Notes under the pieces: generated by a model
Database searches by the model: none
Seen by the model: the letters and a program-made list of their open reading frames with translations, nothing else
Told to the model about the DNA's origin: nothing
Shown here: positions 6,755 through 10,740 of the stretch, piece by piece
Position numbering within the stretch: position 1 is the first letter of the stretch
How the letters are laid out: every line of letters begins with the position of its first letter
Made by a program: the position numbers and the translations under genes
Assembly (NCBI GenBank): GCA_946482325.1
Contig: CAMLRA010000141.1
Span: forward strand, 1-10,740
Reading direction: 5' to 3'
Origin: an uncultured Chromatiaceae bacterium
GTDB taxonomy: Bacteria; Pseudomonadota; Gammaproteobacteria; Enterobacterales; Alteromonadaceae
Length of the DNA stretch: 10,740 bases

Positions 6755-7540
6755 TCACATCTGCTTAAAATGATGCAGATAGCTGCGGCTGACCGGCAGG
6801 TTTTCGCTGCGGCCTTTTAAGTAGGCGGTGGCGGTTTCGTTGTCGCCGCGAATGATATGGCTGACGCGGTCGAGATTGACCACCACTGAACGGTGGATTT
6901 GCACAAAGTGGCTGTTATCGAGCTGCTCAATCAGCTCTTTTAATGGGGTACGGATGAGGGCCACTGCAGCTTTACCTTCATGGTCGCGCCAGCCGACCAG
7001 GGTGTATTTTTCATCGGAGCGCAAGAAGTCAATGTCGCTGACCGCGATCATCCGCACCGACTGGCCAATCGACGCTTTGATCCAGCGTAACGGCTCAGGC
7101 GCGGCTTTTTTCTGTAGCCGTGCTTCTAATTTATCCAGCAATTGCTCGATGTCCGGTGCTTGCTGCGCTGCGCCTAAGCGTTCACGCAGCCGCAGCACCG
7201 TTTCCGCCAGTCGCTCGGGGACCACGGGTTTGACTAAATAATCCAAAGCGCCCTGGGTAAAGGCCTCGACGGCATATTCGCTGTAGGCGGTGACAAACAC
7301 CAGATGTGCACCGCGGCCAATCTGGCGGGCGGCCTCAATGCCGGTCATGCCCGGCATGTGGATGTCGAGGAAACAGACAGTGGGTTTGTGCAGCTGGTAC
7401 TGTTCCAGCGCTTCGCGGCCATTGCGCGCCTGCGCGACTATAGTTAATTCCGGCCAGCTTGCGGCCAGCATCCGGGCTAAAGCACTGCGCAGTAACGGTT
7501 CATCGTCGGCAATCAGTGCGGTGGGCTGGCTAAAGGTCAT
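6755..7540 (-). CDS. LytTR-family response regulator
   Basis: A 261-residue cytoplasmic two-component regulator. The receiver domain covers about 6-122: acidic pocket D12-D13, phosphoacceptor D59 in 'CFLDIHMPGMTG', T84 in 'VFVTAYSEYA' and K104 in 'YLVKPV'. A charged, partly helical linker (123-148) leads to a LytTR DNA-binding domain at about 150-258, with 'LRSDEKYTLV', 'RTPLKELIEQL', 'FVQIHRSVVVNLDRV' and 'LPVSRSYLHHF', all characteristic of the AlgR/AgrA/LytR group. On phosphorylation it should bind DNA and alter transcription. The start is ATG 7540, one base after the kinase stop, with AGGAGA five bases upstream inside the kinase gene; this excludes a longer frame that opens at 7615. Translation is probably coupled to the kinase. 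A classic LytTR direct-repeat site was not recognised in the spacers of this window. Confidence 0.93.
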   Translation of the reverse strand: MTFSQPTALIADDEPLLRSALARMLAASWPELTIVAQARNGREALEQYQLHKPTVCFLDIHMPGMTGIEAARQIGRGAHLVFVTAYSEYAVEAFTQGALDYLVKPVVPERLAETVLRLRERLGAAQQAPDIEQLLDKLEARLQKKAAPEPLRWIKASIGQSVRMIAVSDIDFLRSDEKYTLVGWRDHEGKAAVALIRTPLKELIEQLDNSHFVQIHRSVVVNLDRVSHIIRGDNETATAYLKGRSENLPVSRSYLHHFKQM

Positions 7541-7541
7541 C

Positions 7542-8666
7542 TTAGTCTCCTGCAATTGCAACAGTCGTTGCCAGATTAGTTTGTGCCGGAATACTGATAT
7601 TGACGCAGAAACCATGGGGCTCCAGCGCGGTCAGGCTTAGTCGCGCCTCATGACCAAACACCAGCTGCAGGCGTTCACGCAAATTGGCAAGGCCGGTGCC
7701 TAAGCCCTGGCTGCTTTGCTGGTTGTGAAGGCTGCTGCTTAACCCAACGCCGGTATCTTTCACTTCAGCCAGACAACGTCCATCTTGTATTCGCACCGAG
7801 ACGTCAATTAAACCGCCTTCTTCACTGGGGTCTATGCCGTGACGGATGGCGTTTTCCACCAGCGTCAGCAACGTCATCGGCGGGCATGGTACGGTAAGCG
7901 CCGCCGGCTCCGCCTGGATGGCAAACTGCAACCGGTCGGGCATCCGCATATGCATCAATTCCAGATAGGCCTGCACCAGCACTAACTCTTGCCCCAAAGT
8001 GGTGGCACTGTGATGTAAATTGGGTACTGCCGCCCGTAAATAGGTGATGAGGCTCCCGAGCACTTCGGATGCCTGCGGCGAGCCGGCATCAACCAGTTCC
8101 CGTACATTGGCCAGCGTATTAAACAAAAAATGCGGCTCGACCTGGGCTTGTAATAAACGCAGCCTTGAATCCAGCGCATCGCGGGCTAACTGGCTGCGTT
8201 CCAGCGCAAATGACAGGGCCTGCTGCTCGGCCTGGCCATTGATATGGCGGTACAGCGCCGACATGGCAATCCAGGGCGACACTAACAAACCAGCAGCGGT
8301 TAAAGTACCAAAACCAAACAGTTTTTTCGGGTCGGCGGACCACACTTCAGGCAGCGAAAGAGTGGTCAGGGAATAAATCAACGCCACGGCAAAAGGAGTC
8401 ACCACCGCGACGGCAATCACCTGCAATACCCAGCGCGCCACCCAGCGGGGCAAACGCTTTGGCCAGCGTTCAACGATACCAAATGCCAGCAATTGCACGC
8501 AGCCAACAAACAACACCCGGGTCGGTGGCAACAGCCAGCTCGATTCAAAAATCGGCAGCCATAACAAGGTTAGCACCAGGCTGGCCAGCAATACGACGCG
8601 CAGACGTGGCCAGCTAAACAATGCGGGTGGCGCCGGTATCACGGGCGGGAGATCGACGTGTGGCAT
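7542..8666 (-). CDS. LytS-type membrane sensor histidine kinase
   Basis: A 374-residue kinase of the His_kinase/LytS class that partners LytTR regulators. The N-terminal part has about four hydrophobic helices (roughly 22-40, 50-66, 78-100 and 117-136) with short loops and no large periplasmic domain, so the signal is probably sensed in or near the membrane. A coiled helix (145-172) precedes the phosphoacceptor box 'LQAQVEPHFLFNTLANV', with H179. The ATPase domain follows: N-box 'VENAIRHGI' (N272), G1 box D304-T-G-V-G-L and G2 box G321-L-G-T-G-L-A-N-L-R. All catalytic motifs are intact. ATG 8666 has GGAT seven bases upstream, which is weak. The gene ends one base before the regulator start. 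The ligand is unknown. Confidence 0.93.
   Translation of the reverse strand: MPHVDLPPVIPAPPALFSWPRLRVVLLASLVLTLLWLPIFESSWLLPPTRVLFVGCVQLLAFGIVERWPKRLPRWVARWVLQVIAVAVVTPFAVALIYSLTTLSLPEVWSADPKKLFGFGTLTAAGLLVSPWIAMSALYRHINGQAEQQALSFALERSQLARDALDSRLRLLQAQVEPHFLFNTLANVRELVDAGSPQASEVLGSLITYLRAAVPNLHHSATTLGQELVLVQAYLELMHMRMPDRLQFAIQAEPAALTVPCPPMTLLTLVENAIRHGIDPSEEGGLIDVSVRIQDGRCLAEVKDTGVGLSSSLHNQQSSQGLGTGLANLRERLQLVFGHEARLSLTALEPHGFCVNISIPAQTNLATTVAIAGD
7546..7551 (-). promoter_or_regulatory. ribosome binding site of the regulator inside the kinase gene
   Basis: AGGAGA-CTAAG-ATG on the minus strand. The kinase stop TAA sits between this site and the regulator ATG, a standard layout for translational coupling. 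Confidence 0.75.
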
Positions 8667-8968
8667 CTTTTATCCAGTTTCAGTTAAACAGCAGCATTGC
8701 GGTAGCAGCCATCCGGTTATCTGCCTAGCTTACACTGCAAAGCGCAAACCGGGTGGCCTGAGTTGATGACCGACGCCGTGGTTGGCGTCAATGACGTTAT
8801 TGGCAGATAAATGACTGGGGCCTGTAACAAGGCCTGCGTTGTCGTCGCCGGTCTGGCCATATCGTCGTCAGGTCAGTCCAATCCGTCATTCAGCCAGTTT
8901 GAGGCAAACAGACGCCCCTGATTCACTTATGCTGCCGCCATCAACTCTATATCGCAACAAGGTGCTGT
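8667..8968. other. 302-base spacer between divergent genes
   Basis: This spacer must carry the promoters of the kinase operon (minus) and of the membrane protein gene (plus), but no strong -35/-10 pair stands out on either strand. It holds a GACGCC-6-GGCGTC inverted repeat at 8772-8789. A GGCCT-6-AGGCC pair lies at about 8820-8835. A TATGCT at 8928-8933 has no well-spaced -35 partner. No protein-like frame or RNA gene was seen. Confidence 0.5.
8772..8789. repeat. GACGCC inverted repeat in the divergent spacer
   Basis: GACGCC-GTGGTT-GGCGTC: 6-base arms with a 6-base centre, about 106-123 bases before the kinase start and 180 before the membrane gene start. It may be an operator for either gene. 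No T-run follows, so it is not a terminator. Confidence 0.3.
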
Positions 8969-9643
8969 ATGACGTGGATCCATATTATTGCCGGTTTAGT
9001 GGCCATTGTTGCCGGCGCATTAGCGATGATCGCCACCAAAGGCTCGCCGCTGCACCGCAAAGCCGGCAACCTGTTTACGCTGTCGATGCTGGTGATGACC
9101 GGCAGTGCTGCCATCGTGTCATTTTTCCTGCGCACTGACCATGTCACTGGTGTGGTTGCTGTGGTTACCGCTTATCTGGTGGCGACGGCTTGGCTGGTGG
9201 TCAAGCGCAAAGTGGGCGAGAGCTACCTGCTGCTGGCGGGGCTTGCGCTGGTCGCAGCGACGGTTGGTGTGCATGCCCTGCTGCTGTGGGCCAACTACCT
9301 GCAAGACCCGGCCAGTTTAATCACCAGAAACAGCCCGCCTGAGGCGCTGGTATTTTTCGGTATCGTTAGTTTGTTGTGCGTGGCGCTGGACTTGCGTTTG
9401 TTAAGGGCCGGTCAGATCGCCGGGGCACAGCGCCTGGTGCGGCATCTGTGGCGGATGGGTTTTGCCATGTTGATTGCGACCGGGTCTTTTTTCACCGGTC
9501 AGATGCAGGTGTTCCCGGCCATTGTGCGTAACAGTTCGCTGCTTGGCCTGCCGCTGCTGGTGATCCCGGTGTTGTTGGTGTTGCTGACGACCTTGTACTG
9601 GCTGGCGCGCACTTTACTGCGACGCCGGCGAGCGCCAGTCTGA
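8969..9643 (+). CDS. DUF2306-like multi-pass membrane protein
   Basis: A 224-residue membrane protein with six or seven hydrophobic segments (about 3-21, 35-53, 58-77, 84-105, 127-144, 163-180 and 192-215). The N-terminal pattern, 'HIIAGLVAIVAGALAMI' then 'KGSPLHRKAGNLF', matches the DUF2306-type family, in which a His near the start and the K-G-S-x-x-H-R-x-x-G loop are typical. Histidines H5, H29 and those near the later helices could bind a cofactor, but that is speculation; the function of the family is not established. The C-terminus is Arg-rich (LLRRRRAPV) and probably cytoplasmic. ATG 8969 has AAGG six bases upstream. It stands alone on its strand, next to the kinase operon (divergent) and the serine hydrolase (convergent, one base between stops). 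Confidence 0.82.
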   Translation: MTWIHIIAGLVAIVAGALAMIATKGSPLHRKAGNLFTLSMLVMTGSAAIVSFFLRTDHVTGVVAVVTAYLVATAWLVVKRKVGESYLLLAGLALVAATVGVHALLLWANYLQDPASLITRNSPPEALVFFGIVSLLCVALDLRLLRAGQIAGAQRLVRHLWRMGFAMLIATGSFFTGQMQVFPAIVRNSSLLGLPLLVIPVLLVLLTTLYWLARTLLRRRRAPV

Positions 9644-9644
9644 T

Positions 9645-10727
9645 TTATGGTTTGCAGCCGGCCCAGGCCTCGATGGCGGGTGTCAGCGCATCAACCACGG
9701 CTTTGCCTTCGACAAAACTCCCCAGCCGGCCTTCACGGGCTAACATCGCCAGATATTGATGCTGATAGTCAATCAGCGGATAAGCGCCATAAGCACCGGG
9801 GCTGGAATGGCGCTGTGCGCTGGTACATTGACCGCTATTGCATTCCAGCCAATGCCCGAGGCCATAAGGCCAGTCGGCACCAAAACCGCTGACCGCAGGG
9901 GAATTCAGCACTGTGGCTGTACCGCGCTGATTGGCCAGCATTTGTTGCTGCAGCGCGGCGGACAATAATTTGCCTTGCTGCAGGGCCCGCAGAAAATCCA
10001 GATATTCCTGCGCTGTCCAGTGCATACCGCCGGCCAGACGTGGGTTGCTGGCAGACGGCAAGTCATAACGGGCGGTGCTGAATAAACCGGTTTGTTGTGT
10101 AAATTGACGAAACAGCACTTGCCAGTCAGAAGCGCCGGCGGCGCGAATGGCCATCAGCCCGGCGACCTGTAAATGCAGGCCGTTGTAATCAAACACAGTG
10201 CCGGGGAAACGACCGTTCGCTGTGTTATTACTGAGCCCTTGGCGCACACACTGAGCAAAATCAGCGCCAGGTAAATTCAGGCACAAAGGTTCTTCGGTGA
10301 GGCCAGAAGTAAAACTCAGCAGTTGCTGCAAGGTCATTTGTGACAGCGGATGGCTGGCGCTTAATGGCCAGTCATTGAGCCGGCTGGCGGCAGTGTCACT
10401 GAGTTTCAGCACGCCGTTGTCGACCAGGCGCAGAATGATCACAGCGCTGACCCATTTCGAGGTCGACGCCGATTCGTAAGACGTCACAGCGCTGGACCCG
10501 CCGCGTGAATAGCTGAAGCTACGGCCGTCAAAACGTTCCAGCAACAAAGTAAAATCAGTGTCGGTTTTCAGGGCGGCTGCCTGCTGGCGCAGGCTTTGTT
10601 CCAGTACGCTGAGGTCACAGCTGGTTTGTGGGGGTTGGGTTGGCGTCGTCGGCTTGCTGCTACCGCCGCAAGCTGCCAGACACAGAGGAAAAACCACAGT
10701 GCTGATGATGTGTCGACGCATTGGCAT
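9645..10727 (-). CDS. lipoprotein serine hydrolase, beta-lactamase/PBP4 family
   Basis: A 360-residue serine hydrolase of the class C beta-lactamase/esterase/D-alanyl-D-alanine peptidase fold. The signal sequence ends in a clear lipobox, L17-A-A-C20, so the mature protein is lipid-anchored and facing the periplasm or outer membrane. A Ser/Thr/Pro linker (23-36) follows. The catalytic SxxK motif is S88-T-S-K91. 'MTLQQLLSFTSGL' (131-143) is typical of the family. The second motif is unusual: 'FDYNGLH' gives Y181-N-G where Y-x-N is expected. 'HSSPGAYG' (307-314) is the HxG-type counterpart of KTG. Six Cys in the mature chain besides C20 suggest disulfides, for example C296-C301. Such proteins include esterases, peptidases and inactive relatives; resistance should not be assumed. 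ATG 10727 has GGGAG nine bases upstream; ATG 10721 is possible. The start is close to the window edge, so the promoter is not seen. Confidence 0.88.
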   Translation of the reverse strand: MPMRRHIISTVVFPLCLAACGGSSKPTTPTQPPQTSCDLSVLEQSLRQQAAALKTDTDFTLLLERFDGRSFSYSRGGSSAVTSYESASTSKWVSAVIILRLVDNGVLKLSDTAASRLNDWPLSASHPLSQMTLQQLLSFTSGLTEEPLCLNLPGADFAQCVRQGLSNNTANGRFPGTVFDYNGLHLQVAGLMAIRAAGASDWQVLFRQFTQQTGLFSTARYDLPSASNPRLAGGMHWTAQEYLDFLRALQQGKLLSAALQQQMLANQRGTATVLNSPAVSGFGADWPYGLGHWLECNSGQCTSAQRHSSPGAYGAYPLIDYQHQYLAMLAREGRLGSFVEGKAVVDALTPAIEAWAGCKP

Positions 10728-10740
10728 CGCCTTGACTCCC

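Noticed and set aside
6828..7241. 137-codon plus-strand frame opposite the response regulator gene
   Set aside because: The minus-strand frame encodes an intact receiver-LytTR protein with all motifs; the plus frame is Ser/Arg/Trp-rich, has no domain pattern and no ribosome binding site.
8044..8376. 110-codon plus-strand frame opposite the histidine kinase gene
   Set aside because: It lies antisense to the conserved H-box and helix region, and its composition is that of a mirror frame.
2..8791. 12-base repeat GGTTGGCGTCAA at 2-13 and 8780-8791
   Set aside because: The first copy lies inside a coding frame and the second in a spacer; there is no flanking similarity and no third full copy, so it is probably chance.
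9645..10727. Antibiotic-resistance beta-lactamase
   Set aside because: The fold is shared by many esterases and peptidases, the second motif is altered, and nothing in the context suggests acquired resistance.

Overview
The window looks like chromosomal DNA of a gammaproteobacterium with a moderately GC-rich genome. Gene density is high, codon use is even from gene to gene, and the families present (a YcfD/RoxA-type JmjC oxygenase, a LytS/LytT-type sensor-regulator pair, an LpqC-type secreted esterase, lipoprotein hydrolases) are typical of that class. The style recalls environmental genera such as Rheinheimera or Alishewanella, but that placement is an impression and was not tested. No tRNA, rRNA, CRISPR array, insertion sequence, phage gene or integrase was seen.

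Layout. Bases 2-547 (+) are the 3' part of an NTF2/SnoaL-like protein whose start lies off the window. Bases 666-1853 (+) encode a JmjC/cupin-4 oxygenase. A run of four minus-strand genes follows, read from 5434 down to 1821: a secreted TPR protein, a small inner-membrane protein, a CE1/LpqC-type esterase and a membrane-anchored alpha/beta hydrolase. Gaps of 41, 31 and 92 bases make a single operon plausible, and its last gene overlaps the JmjC gene tail to tail by 33 bases. Bases 5463-5704 (-) hold what looks like a small broken gene: two reading frames that join into one protein-like sequence at a run of six T. Upstream of it on the minus strand are a GNAT acetyltransferase (5697-6161) and a single-domain rhodanese (6167-6634), almost certainly co-transcribed. 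A 120-base spacer with two inverted repeats separates these from a LytT-type response regulator (6755-7540) and its LytS-type histidine kinase (7542-8666), which form a tight operon. After a 302-base spacer, a DUF2306-like membrane protein (8969-9643, +) converges on a lipoprotein serine hydrolase of the beta-lactamase/PBP4 fold (9645-10727, -), with one base between their stops.

How the genes relate. The kinase senses an unknown envelope signal and phosphorylates the regulator, which should bind DNA through its LytTR domain; its targets are not visible here. The secreted or membrane-anchored hydrolases and the TPR protein suggest envelope or periplasmic substrate handling, but no joint pathway can be named. 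I found no convincing new defence, mobile or biosynthetic system. The items most worth a second look are the frame-disrupted short gene, the inverted repeats upstream of the rhodanese gene, the tail-to-tail overlap, and the altered second catalytic motif of the last hydrolase.
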